From positions 1-47,070 of the forward strand of contig MGZB01000045.1 in NCBI GenBank assembly GCA_001801995.1: a stretch of DNA of 47,070 bases, written 5' to 3'. This DNA is from Gammaproteobacteria bacterium RIFOXYD12_FULL_61_37. GTDB lineage: Bacteria; Pseudomonadota; Gammaproteobacteria; Chromatiales; Chromatiaceae. The translations under genes were made by a program, and so were the position numbers. Below are positions 8,148 to 18,601 of the stretch, in pieces. Positions within the stretch are counted from its first letter, which is position 1, and each line of letters opens with the position of its first letter. The notes under the pieces were generated by a model. That model ran no database searches. It was not told where the DNA came from and saw nothing but the letters and a program-made list of their open reading frames with translations.

Positions 8148-9542
8148 CTATTTGAAAACAGTCGAATTACCGAAAACATCGACCCAGAAGGCCTGCAATT
8201 CCGGCAGTCCCAGCGCCTTGCGCCGCTCGCGCAGGAGCTTGACCAGCTCCTTGACGCGCTCCTTGGCCCCTTCCACCTTTTTGATCTTTTCGGGCAGGTT
8301 CAGCACCCCGCCGTGCTCGGGCGGGGCCAGGCCCCGGACCAGAGAACGCTTGATGACCCGATGGCGGCGGGAGTCCACCCCCGCCTGGCCTGGAAGGGAG
8401 GGATCGCGGTCCACGCCCGAAGAGGCCCCGCGGGTGGAGGCCTGATCCAACTCCGGCAGCAGGCACCAGAGCTGCTGGGCCTGGTAGCTGTCGATGGAAC
8501 CGGCCAGGTTGGCGGAGACGCCGCGATAGTGGCAGTAATCGACGAAAAAGCGCAGGTCCTCCAGGGAGAGGATGCCCTGTTGCACCATGCCGTCCTTCAC
8601 CACCAGGGAGTTGATGTCCACCATCCCCTCGCTGCGGGTATCCACCAGGCAGACGTTCATCACCTTGGTCAGGATGGAGGTGTCGATCATGATGGCGTTG
8701 GCGCCCGAGTCGGCGGTCACGTCCACCATGGCCTTGATGACGGCCTGGGTGGTGCGGCTCGTGCCCTGGGCGATGTCGGGAAAGAAGGTGGCATGGGGGA
8801 AGAGTTCGTTGAGGCGGATGTGGGGGGTCCTCACGTCCGAAGGCAATATCCCGTGCCGGATCAGGGCCGCCAGACTGACCTGGGAGACATCGCCGAAGAG
8901 GGGCTTGCCATCGGGTCCACGGAAACTATCGACCGCGTAGGGGCTGATATCGAAGGCCCCCGGCTCGTCCGGCGTGGCGGGGTTGAACTCGTGGGATTCG
9001 ACCAGGGTCTTGCGCACCCTCTCGTTGTGCTTGCGCTCTGCCCAGAGTTCCAGGTCCTGGGCGAAGAGGACCGACATGACCTGGGTATGGCTCAGGGCCT
9101 CGGTCCGCTTCAGGGTGGCGACCAGTTCGCTCAGCACCTCGCCGATCTTGTCCGCCGGCATGCCATCGACCCCCACCTTGACGATGTTGACCGGATGGAC
9201 CCGCGTCCCCATGGAGACCGATACGCCGATGGCGGCCTGGGCCGCCTTGCCGGCGATCTCGTAGCGGGATTTCTCGATGGCCTGGCCGGTCTGGGAGCGG
9301 CGGAACAGGAGCTGGTCCTCGCCGATGTTGGTGCTGAGTTGCAGATTCAGGTCGCGCTGAAAGTCCAGCACCGCGTCGCTGATCTCCATGATGTTGCGCG
9401 GGCTGATGTTCCCCAGGGCGCTCTTGGGGTCTTCGCTGTCGATGATGCGCCCCCCGCCGAGGACCGCCTCCCGCGCCTCCTGGGCGTTGAATACGCTGAC
9501 CAACAATTTCCGGTTGTAACTACTGGCGAATGACTGATCCAT
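8148..9542 (-). CDS. Divergent MfnB/DUF556-like (beta/alpha)8 protein
   Basis: 464 residues from the ATG at 9542 (ribosome site AGGGGG). Similar in order to (5-formylfuran-3-yl)methyl phosphate synthase, which makes the furan precursor of methanofuran/methylofuran from glyceraldehyde-3-phosphate. Matching blocks are LLVSVFNAQEAREAV, GGGRIIDSEDPKSALGN, IVKVGVDG (Lys122), AIMIDTSI, FFVDYCHYRGVSANLAGS and a late STRGASSG...R segment. It is about twice the usual ~235 residues because of inserted segments near residues 70-110 and 140-250. From memory of the archaeal enzyme, two catalytic lysines (after the IID strand and after the MIDT motif) are not conserved here (IIDSEDP; DTSIL). No other methylofuran genes are nearby. 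A related but altered activity is likely; the true reaction is unknown. Confidence 0.6.
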   Translation of the reverse strand: MDQSFASSYNRKLLVSVFNAQEAREAVLGGGRIIDSEDPKSALGNISPRNIMEISDAVLDFQRDLNLQLSTNIGEDQLLFRRSQTGQAIEKSRYEIAGKAAQAAIGVSVSMGTRVHPVNIVKVGVDGMPADKIGEVLSELVATLKRTEALSHTQVMSVLFAQDLELWAERKHNERVRKTLVESHEFNPATPDEPGAFDISPYAVDSFRGPDGKPLFGDVSQVSLAALIRHGILPSDVRTPHIRLNELFPHATFFPDIAQGTSRTTQAVIKAMVDVTADSGANAIMIDTSILTKVMNVCLVDTRSEGMVDINSLVVKDGMVQQGILSLEDLRFFVDYCHYRGVSANLAGSIDSYQAQQLWCLLPELDQASTRGASSGVDRDPSLPGQAGVDSRRHRVIKRSLVRGLAPPEHGGVLNLPEKIKKVEGAKERVKELVKLLRERRKALGLPELQAFWVDVFGNSTVFK

Positions 9543-9868
9543 GACGTGCCCCCTGTAACCCTGCGATTGACCCTTCCGCGCGCCGATTGCCGGTGCGTTC
9601 AGGAAGTAAAGCACAGCCGGCAGGATAGGCAAGATTTACTACTGGTGGGTTAAGGTAGGAGACTATTGCATCTTCCTGGCGTGGTCGATGCGCGCCCTAA
9701 CCCAATCTGCTCTAAACTGAAACATCAGCCGGAAACCGTTGTCTAATCCCTGGCCATTCCGGCCTCTGATCTCTATCCAGCTGTCCCAGGAATGGCTCCT
9801 GGGCGCCGGGGCCAAATGCCCCCAGCGTTCCGATCTTCGCCATCGTCACCCTGGCACTGTGCCACTGG
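9543..9868. other. Intergenic region between the divergent MfnB-like and ndvB-like genes
   Basis: 326 bp. It contains an eroded copy of the valS-downstream palindrome: TGGGTTA at 9646-9652 against TAACCCA at 9698-9704, with GCGCGCCC beside the right arm. I see no convincing small gene, and no clear promoter could be assigned to either flanking gene. Confidence 0.5.
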
Positions 9869-12800
9869 GTGCATATTGGCCGTTCGCCGAGCGGTTGGGT
9901 GTACAGCGTGAAACCAAATTTAGGCCTCTTCAGGCGTCGTTCGACGCATCCCTGCGAATCGTTCAGCGATGAGCCGCCGCTACGCGCGGAGCTGTTCAGC
10001 ACCGATCAGATGGCGCGGCACGGCCTGGGTCTCGCCTCCGCCCACCGCCTGGCGCCGGGGCCTGTGCCCGACCAGTTGCTGTCGCGGCTGGCCGCCAATG
10101 AAAGTGTACTGATCGAGACCTGCAAGCGGCTGACGGCGGCGGTCGCCTCCAAATACCGCATCACCCCCGCCGGGGAGTGGCTGCTCGATAACTTCTACCT
10201 CATCGAAGAACAGATCCGCACCGCCCGGCGCCACCTGCCAAAGGGCTACAGCCGGGAATTGCCTGCCCTGGCCGAAGGCCCCACGGCAGGGCTGCCCCGC
10301 GTCTATGACCTCGCCCTGGAGACCATCTCCCGTGGCGACGGACGGGTGGAACCGGACAGCCTCAGCCGTTTCGTCGCTGCCTATCAAACGGTCAGCCCCC
10401 TCCGGCTGGGCGAGTTGTGGGCCATACCCATCATGCTCCGCCTGGCGCTGATCGAGAATCTGCGCCGGGTCGCGGTGCGTATCGCCCTGGGCCGGGCCGA
10501 CCGGGATCTGGCCGTCGGCTGGGCAGGCAAGCTGACGGAGATCGCCCGCCAGAACCCGAAGAATCTGATCCTGGTGATCGCGGACATGGCGCGATCCAAT
10601 CCGCCCATGAGCCCCCCGTTCGTGTCGGAACTGACACGCCGTTTGCAGGGGCAAGGCATTGCCCTGGCCCTGCCCCTGACCTGGATCGAACAGCAACTGG
10701 CGGAATCGGGCCTGAGCATCGAGCAACTGGTGCGATCGGGCAACCAGCAGCAGGCGGCCGACCAGGTCTCCATCAGCAACAGTATCGGCAGTCTGCGCTT
10801 CCTCGGGACCATGGACTGGCGCGAGTTCGTCGAGGCCATGAGCCTGGTGGAGCAGACCCTGCGCACGGACCCGTCCGGGGACTACGCCGGGATGGATTTC
10901 GCCACCCGCGACCGTTACCGGCATGTCATCGAGGAGATCACCAAGGTCAGCGAATGCCCCGAGACCCTGGTGGCCGGACGCGCCATCGAACTGGCGCAAG
11001 CGGGCGCGGCCCAGAACGGGGCCGCCAGCAGAACGGCGCATGTGGGTTATTACCTGATCGACCGGGGCCGGTCCCAGTTGGAGGGCCTCACCCAATCGCG
11101 GCCGCCCCTGGGCGCGCGATTGCTGCGCCTGGCCGGCCGGTCCCCATTGCTGGTGTATCTGGGCGCGATTGCCCTGATCACCCTCCTCCTGACCGGCGGA
11201 CTGCTGGCGGCTGCCCGATCGGACCTGGAGTCTGTTTGGTTGCTGGCGCCGCTGGGACTGCTTGCCCTGCTCGCCACCGGCCAGCTTGCGACCGCATTGG
11301 TGAACTGGCTGTCCACCTTGCTGACCTCGCCGCATCCCTTGCCACGCATGGATTTTTCCACCGGCATCCCACCGGCGTCGCGCACCCTGGTGGTGGTCCC
11401 TACCCTGCTTACCGGCGTGGACAATATCGAGGGTCTCGCCGAGGCATTGGAAGTGCGGTTTCTGGCCAATCGCAGCAGTCATCTCCACTTCGGTCTGCTC
11501 ACCGACTTTCGCGATGCGGCAACGGCAAGCCAGCCCGAGGACGCGACCCTGCTGCGCCTGGCCCAGGAACGGATCGAGGCGCTGAATTCGCAATACGCGG
11601 GCGGCGCCAACGACATCTTCTTCCTGTTTCATCGCCCGCGCCTCTGGAACCCCCACGACCGGATCTGGATGGGCTACGAGCGCAAACGGGGAAAGCTGGC
11701 CGACCTGAACGCCTTGCTGCGCGAAGGCGACAGCACCGGCTTCTCCCTGGTGGTTGGGGCGACCGGGGTGCTCGCCAGTGTGAAATACGTCATCACCCTG
11801 GACACGGACACGCAACTGCCCCGCGATGCCGCGCACCAGTTCGCCGGCACCATGGCGCACCCATTGAACCATCCGGTCTATGACGAGGGACTGGGGCGCG
11901 TCACGGAGGGCTACGGCATCCTGCAACCCCGTGTCGGCGTGAGCCTGCCGGGCGGAAGCCAATCGCGCTATGCGCGCCTGCACGGCGGCGAGCCTGGCAT
12001 CGACCCCTATACCCGCGCCGTCTCCGACGTTTATCAGGACCTCTTTCAGGAGGGCTCATTCATCGGCAAGGGCATCTACGATGTCGAAGCCTTCGAGCAG
12101 TCGCTCAAGGGACGCTTTCCCGAAAACCGCATCCTCAGCCATGACCTCCTGGAGGGCTGTTACGCCCGCGCCGGGCTGTTGAGCGACGTGCAGTTGTACG
12201 AGGAATACCCGGCCCGCTACGGCGCCGATGTCAACCGCCGCTACCGCTGGATACGCGGCGACTGGCAACTCGGGGCCTGGCTGCTGCCGCGCGTCCCCGG
12301 CCCCGACGGGCAGCGCTGCATCAATCCCCTTTCCCTGCTCTCGCGCTGGAAGCTGTTCGACAACCTGCGCCGCAGCCTGATACCGGCAACCCTGACACTG
12401 TTGCTGCTGCTGGGTTGGACCTTATTGACACCGGCCGCCCTCTGGACCTTGGCGATACTGGGCATCCTCTTTATCCCGCCCCTGCTGGCCGCCCTGCTGG
12501 ACCTGGCGCGAATACCCGGCGACATGCGGCCGGAGCAGCACCTCCGGGCCACCACCCAGGCCGCCGGACAACGCTTCATCCAGGCAGGACTGGCCTTGGC
12601 GACGCTGCCCCACGAGGCCTATTACAGCCTGGACGCCATCCTGCGCACCCTCGGGCGTCTGTTGTTCACGCACCGGCGGCTGTTGGAATGGAACCCTTCG
12701 GGCGACCAGGAACGACTGAGCCGTAGCGGCCTCGCCGCCTCGTTCCGCGCCATGGGGTTTGCCCCCCTTCTCGCGATCGGCACAGCCATCAGCCTGGCGA

Positions 12801-15800
12801 CGGCGAATCCGTCCGCGCTGCTGGTGGCGGGGCCTATTTTGGTCCTGTGGCTGGTCTCCCCCCTCATCACCTGGTGGATCAGCCTGCCCCTCGCCCGGCG
12901 CGAGGCGCGGCTGACGGCCGGGCAGACCCATTTTCTCAACCGCACCGCGCGCAGGACCTGGGCCTTCTTTGAGGCCTTGATCGGTCCCGAGGACCACTGG
13001 CTGCCGCCGGACAATTACCAGGAGTACCGCGCCGCCTCCCTGGCCCACCGCACCTCGCCCACCAACATTGGGCTGTCGCTGCTGGCGAACCTCTCCGCCC
13101 ATGATTTCGGCTACATCCCCGCCGGACAACTGATCGAACGCACCCGGCTGACCCTGGAAACGATGGCGGGGCTGGAGCGCCATCGCGGCCACTTCTTCAA
13201 TTGGTATGACACCCTTTCGTTGCGCCCGCTGCACCCCATCTACATTTCGACGGTGGACAGCGGCAATCTGGCAGGCCATCTCCTGACCCTGCGTCCCGGC
13301 CTGATCGCGCTACCCGATCGTCCTATCCTGGAGCCGCGCTGGCTGGCTGGCCTGGCCGACACGCTGGGGATATTGGAGGAGTCCGCTGGCGACCGCTCGC
13401 CCGCCTCCTTGGTGCAATTCCAGCAAGCCCTGGAGCTTGCCTGCAAAGCCCCTCCGGCCAGTTTGACCACAGCGCGCCTGCTGCTCGACCGGCTGATGCG
13501 GTCCGCTCTCGCCATTGCCGAGGATTTGGACCATGAGCCCGAAACCGAGGCGGGCTGGTGGGCCGGTGCATTGAAACGGCAATGCCAGGCCGCCCGCGAT
13601 GATTTGATCTTTCTTGCGCCCTGGACCGGACTGCCACTGGCGCCCGAGGGGATCGGCGACTTTCCTGAAATCGATGCCATCCCGACCTTACGCAGCCTGG
13701 CGGGGCTCGATCTGGCGCTGTCAAACCGGCTTGCGGGCCAGACAGCATCGGCGGCGACGCCGGAACAAGCTGCCTGGCTGACAGAACTGAGCCGGCACAT
13801 CGAGCAAGGCAGCGAGCGCGCCCGGACCCGCATCGCCACCATCCGGCACCTGGCCCTCCAGGCCGGTGAACTGGCCGACATGGAATATGAGTTCCTCTAC
13901 GAAAAGGCATCGCGTCTGCTGAGCATCGGTTACAGCCTGGACGAGCGCCGGCGCGATACGAGTTACTACGACCTGTTGGCCTCGGAGGCGCGGCTGAGCG
14001 TCTTTGTCGCCATCGCCCAGGGGAAACTGCCCCAGGAGAGCTGGTTCGCCCTCGGCCGCCTGCTCACTCGTGCCGGTGGCGACCCGATCCTGCTCTCCTG
14101 GAGCGGCTCGATGTTCGAATACCTGATGCCGCAACTGGTCATGCCGGCCTTCGACAACACATTGCTCGACCAGACCGCCCAGGCGGTGGTGGCCCGGCAG
14201 ATCGAGTACGGCCAGCAACTCGGCCTGCCCTGGGGCATGTCGGAATCCGGCTACAACAGGGTGGACGCGCAACTCAACTACCAGTACCGCGCCTTCGGGG
14301 TCCCCGGCCTGGGGCTGAAACGCGGACTGGCCGAGGACTGGGTCGTGGCCCCCTATGCTACGGTACTGGCGCTGATGGTGGCGCCCGAGGCCGCCTGCCT
14401 GAACCTGCAACGGCTCACCACCCTCGGGGCGCAGGGACGCTACGGTTTCCATGAAGCCATCGACTTCACCCCGGCACGGCAACGCCGTGGCGAACCCCAT
14501 GCCCTGGTGCATTCCTACATGGCCCATCACCAGGGGATGAGTCTGCTTGCCCTGGCCACGCTGCTGCTGGACCGTCCGATGCAGAAGCGCTTCGCCTCCG
14601 ACCCGCTGTTCCAGGCCACCCTGCTGCTGTTGCAGGAACGTATTCCCAGGGCATCCGCCTTCTATGCCCACACCGCCGAAATCACCGGCCTCCAGGCCGG
14701 AACGGGTAGCCCGCAGATGCCGATCCGCGTGCTGAACAATCCCGATACACCGCTCCCCGAGGTGCAGTTGCTGTCGAACGGCCGCTACCACGTCATGATC
14801 AGCCAGGCGGGCGGCGGCTACAGCCGCTGGCGGGACCTCGCAGTCACGCGCTGGCGCGAAGACGGCACCCGCGACCCCTGGGGCACCTTCTGTTATCTGC
14901 AAGACATTGCGAGCGGTTCAAGCTGGTCCACCGCGCACCAGCCAACCTTGCGGCGCGCCGAACACTACGAGGCGATCTTCTCGGAAGGTCGTGCCGAATT
15001 CCGCCGCCGCGACCGCGGGGAGGGCTTCGATTTCGACACCCATACCGATATCGTCGTGTCGCCGGAGGACGACATCGAGCTGCGGCGGGTCCGCATCATC
15101 AACCGTTCCCCCCTGCGCCGGACCATCGAGATCACCAGCTACACCGAGGTGGTGCTGACGGCGCCCGCCGCCGATGCCCTGCATCCGGCATTCAGCAACC
15201 TCTTCGTGCAGACCGAGATCGTCACCCCGCACCAAGCCATCCTCTGCACCCGCCGCCCGCGCTCCCGCGATGAGCAATCGCCCTGGATGTTCCACCTGCT
15301 GGCTGTGCATGACGCGGAAGTCAGCGAGATTTCCTACGAGACCGACCGGGCGCGTTTCCTGGGCCGTGGCCGGGATGCCAGCAAACCCCAGGCACTGGAC
15401 GCTGCCGGGGCGCTGTCCGGAACCCAGGGTTCCGTGCTCGACCCTATCCTGGCCATCCGCTGCCGGATCAGCCTTGAGCCGGAGCAGTCGGCCAGCGTGG
15501 ACTTGGTTTACGGCATCGGCGACAGCCGCGACACGGCCCTGGGCCTGGTGGAGAAATATCAGGACCGCCGCCTGGCCGACCGCGTCTTCGAACTGGCCTG
15601 GACCCACGCCCAGGTGGTGTTGCGCCAGATCAATGCCAGCGAGACGGACGCCCAGCTCTACGGGCGCCTGGCCAACTCGGTCATCTATGCCCATGCCAGC
15701 CTGCGCGCCGACAGCAGCGTCCTCATGCGCAACCGGCGCGGACAATCCGGCCTCTGGGGCTATGCCATTTCCGGCGACTTCCCGATTGTCCTGGTACGCA

Positions 15801-18601
15801 TCGCCGACCTGGCCAATATCGAACTGGTGCGCCAGCTCATCCAGGCCCATGCCTACTGGCGCCTGAAGGGGCTGGCGGTGGACCTGGTGATCTGGAACGA
15901 GGACCACGCCGGATACCGGCAGGCGCTGCAAGATCAGATCCTGGGCCTGGTGGCGGTGGGCCTGGAAACCCAGGTAATCGACCGGCCCGGCGGCATCTTC
16001 ATCCGCTCGGCGGAGCAGATCTCGGAGGAAGACCGCATCCTGTTCCAGACCGTTGCCCGCGTCATCATCAGCGACAGCCGGGGGACCCTGGCGGAGCAGA
16101 TCAATCTCCCCGGCGTGCCGGAAGTGCGTGTGCCGCGCCTGCCGCCAGGCAAACCCCAGCGCCCCGAAGCGCCCGCCGCCTTCGAACGGCCCCAGCGCGA
16201 CCTGATCCTGTCCAACGGCATCGGCGGCTTCACCCCGGACGGGCGCGAGTACGTCATCACCACCACGCCGGAACAACTCACCCCGGCGCCCTGGGTGAAT
16301 GTGCTGGCGAATTCCCAGTTCGGCAGCGTCATCTCGGAGAGCGGCCAGGCCTGCACCTGGGGCGAGAATGCCCACGAGTTCCGCCTCACGCCCTGGCACA
16401 ACGACCCGGTATCCGACGCCAGCGGCGAGGCCTTCTACCTGCGCGACGAAGAGACCGGCCAATTCTGGTCGCCCACCCCCCTGCCAAGACGCGGCGCGAC
16501 GCCCTACCTCAGCCGGCACGGCTTCGGCTACAGCGTGTTCGAACACGAGGAGAGCGGAATCCGCTCGGAACTCTGGGTCTATGTCGCCATAGACGCAGCG
16601 GTGAAGTTTTCCGTGCTCCGGGTGCGCAACCAGTCCGGACGGCCGCGCCGGTTGTCCGCCACGGGATATGTGGAATGGGTGCTGGGCGACCTGCGGCCGA
16701 AATCGGCCATGCATCTGGCCACCGAGATCGATCCCTTCAGCGGCGCGCTCTACGCCCGCAACCCGTACAACACCGAGTTCCCTGGGCGGGTGGCCTTCTT
16801 CGACGTCAATGACAAGAGCCGGACCTTTACCTGCGACCGTGCCGAATTCATCGGCCGCAACGGCAGTCTGGCGAATCCGGCGGCGATGGCACGCACCCAC
16901 CTGTCCGGCAGGCTGGGCAGCGGCCTGGACCCCTGCGCCGCCATCCAAGTCAGCTTCGATCTGGCCGAGGGACAGGAACGCGAGATCAGTTTCCGGCTCG
17001 GACTGGGCGGGATACCGGGGGGCGACGAGGCCAACCGGCTGGTGCAGCGCTTCCAGGGCGCGGACGCCGCGCGGCGGGCACTGGAAGCCGTCTGGCTCTA
17101 CTGGAATCACAGCCTCGGCGCGGTTCAGGTGGCGACGCCCGACGAGTCGCTCAATGTGCTGACCAACGGCTGGCTGCTCTATCAGACCATGGCCTGCCGG
17201 ATGTGGGCGCGTAGCGGCTACTACCAGCCGGGGGGCGCCTTCGGCTTCCGCGATCAGTTGCAGGACGCCATGGCCCTGGTGCATGCCGAGCCTGGCCTGC
17301 TGCGCGCCCAACTGCTGCTGTGCGCAGGGCGCCAATTCCAGGAAGGGGATGTCCAGCACTGGTGGCATCCGCCCCTGGGCCGGGGCGTGCGCACCCATTG
17401 TTCAGACGACCTGCTGTGGCTGGCCCTGGCCACCTGCCGCTATGTCCTGACGACCGGCGACACCGGCGTGCTGGATGTGCCGGTCCCGTACCTGGAGGGC
17501 CGCCCGCTCAATCCCGACGATGACTCCTACTACGATCTCCCCGGCCGCTCCGAGGCGACCGAGGGCCTGTACCAACACTGCGTGCGGGCGATCCGGCGCG
17601 GACTACAACTCGGCGAGCGCGGCCTGCCGCTGATCGGCTCCGGCGACTGGAACGACGGCATGAACCGCGTCGGTATCCAGGGCAAAGGCGAGAGCGTCTG
17701 GCTGGGCTTCTTCCTCTATGAAGTGCTGCGCCAGTTCGGCACCCTGGCACAGCGGCACGGCGATGCTGCCTTCGCCGGATTCTGCGAGGCAGAAGGCGAG
17801 CGTCTGCGCGGCAACATCGAGCAGAACGGCTGGGACGGCGAATGGTATCGCCGCGCCTGGTTCGACGACGGCACCCCGCTAGGATCGGCGGACAGCGCCG
17901 AATGCCAGATCGACTCCATCTCGCAGAGCTGGGCAGTACTCTCCGGGGCAGGCAACACCGGCCGCGCCCGCAGGGCCATGCAGGCGGTGGACGAGCGCCT
18001 GGTACGCCGCGAAGCGGGACTGGTGCAGTTGCTCGATCCCCCCTTCGACCAGACCGGTCTCGACCCCGGCTACATCAAGGGCTATGTGCCGGGTGTGCGC
18101 GAAAACGGCGGCCAGTACACCCACGGCGCCATCTGGGCCGCCATGGCCTTCGCCGCCCTGGGCGACAGCCGCCTCGCCTGGGAACTGACAACCCTGATCA
18201 ACCCGGCCAACCACGCGAAATCCAAAGAAGCCATCGCCACCTACAAGGTCGAACCCTACGTCATGGCCGCCGATGTCTATGCCGTGGCGCCACACACCGG
18301 CCGGGGCGGCTGGAGCTGGTATACTGGCTCGGCCGGCTGGATGTACCGGCTGATCCTCGAATCTTTGCTCGGCCTACGGCTGGAAGTGGACCGGCTGCAT
18401 ATCGCCCCCTGTCTGCCCGAGCACTGGCAGGGATTCAAGGTCCACTACCGCTACCGGGAGACGGTCTATCACATCGCCATCGCACAAACCCCCGGCGAAG
18501 AAATGCGGGTGATCGTCGATGGCGTCGAGCAGGAGGGTCTGGCGATTCCCTTGGTCGATGACCAGCGGGAGCACTCGGTCGAGGTAAGCGTGGCGGGGTG
18601 A
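9869..18601 (+). CDS. ndvB: Cyclic beta-1,2-glucan synthase-type protein (GT84 plus GH94)
   Basis: Giant inner-membrane enzyme of 2910 residues, normal for NdvB/Cgs. The N-terminal third holds two closely spaced membrane helices (about 430-490), then a glycosyltransferase domain with TLDTDTQLP (D645, D647), SFIGKGIYD, HDLLEG and RRYRWIRGDWQ, followed by more helices. A central glucoamylase-like region contains HSYMAHHQGMSL. The C-terminal GH94 phosphorylase-like domain carries GSGDWNDGMNR (D2593, D2596, the expected acid) and trims chain length. In rhizobia the product is periplasmic cyclic beta-1,2-glucan. The GTG at 9869 is a guess: homology is clear only from about LRAELFSTDQMARHG, and GTGs at 9899 and 9908 are alternatives. 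The last residues abut a defence island, and a mutated second copy of the 3' end lies at 25.65-26.42 kb. Confidence 0.9.
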   Translation: MHIGRSPSGWVYSVKPNLGLFRRRSTHPCESFSDEPPLRAELFSTDQMARHGLGLASAHRLAPGPVPDQLLSRLAANESVLIETCKRLTAAVASKYRITPAGEWLLDNFYLIEEQIRTARRHLPKGYSRELPALAEGPTAGLPRVYDLALETISRGDGRVEPDSLSRFVAAYQTVSPLRLGELWAIPIMLRLALIENLRRVAVRIALGRADRDLAVGWAGKLTEIARQNPKNLILVIADMARSNPPMSPPFVSELTRRLQGQGIALALPLTWIEQQLAESGLSIEQLVRSGNQQQAADQVSISNSIGSLRFLGTMDWREFVEAMSLVEQTLRTDPSGDYAGMDFATRDRYRHVIEEITKVSECPETLVAGRAIELAQAGAAQNGAASRTAHVGYYLIDRGRSQLEGLTQSRPPLGARLLRLAGRSPLLVYLGAIALITLLLTGGLLAAARSDLESVWLLAPLGLLALLATGQLATALVNWLSTLLTSPHPLPRMDFSTGIPPASRTLVVVPTLLTGVDNIEGLAEALEVRFLANRSSHLHFGLLTDFRDAATASQPEDATLLRLAQERIEALNSQYAGGANDIFFLFHRPRLWNPHDRIWMGYERKRGKLADLNALLREGDSTGFSLVVGATGVLASVKYVITLDTDTQLPRDAAHQFAGTMAHPLNHPVYDEGLGRVTEGYGILQPRVGVSLPGGSQSRYARLHGGEPGIDPYTRAVSDVYQDLFQEGSFIGKGIYDVEAFEQSLKGRFPENRILSHDLLEGCYARAGLLSDVQLYEEYPARYGADVNRRYRWIRGDWQLGAWLLPRVPGPDGQRCINPLSLLSRWKLFDNLRRSLIPATLTLLLLLGWTLLTPAALWTLAILGILFIPPLLAALLDLARIPGDMRPEQHLRATTQAAGQRFIQAGLALATLPHEAYYSLDAILRTLGRLLFTHRRLLEWNPSGDQERLSRSGLAASFRAMGFAPLLAIGTAISLATANPSALLVAGPILVLWLVSPLITWWISLPLARREARLTAGQTHFLNRTARRTWAFFEALIGPEDHWLPPDNYQEYRAASLAHRTSPTNIGLSLLANLSAHDFGYIPAGQLIERTRLTLETMAGLERHRGHFFNWYDTLSLRPLHPIYISTVDSGNLAGHLLTLRPGLIALPDRPILEPRWLAGLADTLGILEESAGDRSPASLVQFQQALELACKAPPASLTTARLLLDRLMRSALAIAEDLDHEPETEAGWWAGALKRQCQAARDDLIFLAPWTGLPLAPEGIGDFPEIDAIPTLRSLAGLDLALSNRLAGQTASAATPEQAAWLTELSRHIEQGSERARTRIATIRHLALQAGELADMEYEFLYEKASRLLSIGYSLDERRRDTSYYDLLASEARLSVFVAIAQGKLPQESWFALGRLLTRAGGDPILLSWSGSMFEYLMPQLVMPAFDNTLLDQTAQAVVARQIEYGQQLGLPWGMSESGYNRVDAQLNYQYRAFGVPGLGLKRGLAEDWVVAPYATVLALMVAPEAACLNLQRLTTLGAQGRYGFHEAIDFTPARQRRGEPHALVHSYMAHHQGMSLLALATLLLDRPMQKRFASDPLFQATLLLLQERIPRASAFYAHTAEITGLQAGTGSPQMPIRVLNNPDTPLPEVQLLSNGRYHVMISQAGGGYSRWRDLAVTRWREDGTRDPWGTFCYLQDIASGSSWSTAHQPTLRRAEHYEAIFSEGRAEFRRRDRGEGFDFDTHTDIVVSPEDDIELRRVRIINRSPLRRTIEITSYTEVVLTAPAADALHPAFSNLFVQTEIVTPHQAILCTRRPRSRDEQSPWMFHLLAVHDAEVSEISYETDRARFLGRGRDASKPQALDAAGALSGTQGSVLDPILAIRCRISLEPEQSASVDLVYGIGDSRDTALGLVEKYQDRRLADRVFELAWTHAQVVLRQINASETDAQLYGRLANSVIYAHASLRADSSVLMRNRRGQSGLWGYAISGDFPIVLVRIADLANIELVRQLIQAHAYWRLKGLAVDLVIWNEDHAGYRQALQDQILGLVAVGLETQVIDRPGGIFIRSAEQISEEDRILFQTVARVIISDSRGTLAEQINLPGVPEVRVPRLPPGKPQRPEAPAAFERPQRDLILSNGIGGFTPDGREYVITTTPEQLTPAPWVNVLANSQFGSVISESGQACTWGENAHEFRLTPWHNDPVSDASGEAFYLRDEETGQFWSPTPLPRRGATPYLSRHGFGYSVFEHEESGIRSELWVYVAIDAAVKFSVLRVRNQSGRPRRLSATGYVEWVLGDLRPKSAMHLATEIDPFSGALYARNPYNTEFPGRVAFFDVNDKSRTFTCDRAEFIGRNGSLANPAAMARTHLSGRLGSGLDPCAAIQVSFDLAEGQEREISFRLGLGGIPGGDEANRLVQRFQGADAARRALEAVWLYWNHSLGAVQVATPDESLNVLTNGWLLYQTMACRMWARSGYYQPGGAFGFRDQLQDAMALVHAEPGLLRAQLLLCAGRQFQEGDVQHWWHPPLGRGVRTHCSDDLLWLALATCRYVLTTGDTGVLDVPVPYLEGRPLNPDDDSYYDLPGRSEATEGLYQHCVRAIRRGLQLGERGLPLIGSGDWNDGMNRVGIQGKGESVWLGFFLYEVLRQFGTLAQRHGDAAFAGFCEAEGERLRGNIEQNGWDGEWYRRAWFDDGTPLGSADSAECQIDSISQSWAVLSGAGNTGRARRAMQAVDERLVRREAGLVQLLDPPFDQTGLDPGYIKGYVPGVRENGGQYTHGAIWAAMAFAALGDSRLAWELTTLINPANHAKSKEAIATYKVEPYVMAADVYAVAPHTGRGGWSWYTGSAGWMYRLILESLLGLRLEVDRLHIAPCLPEHWQGFKVHYRYRETVYHIAIAQTPGEEMRVIVDGVEQEGLAIPLVDDQREHSVEVSVAG

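Noticed and set aside
9980..17398. Long antisense frames under ndvB (for example 9980-11983 and 14918-17398)
   Set aside because: Shadows of a high-GC gene; compositions rich in Gly, Gln, Arg and Ala with no motifs.
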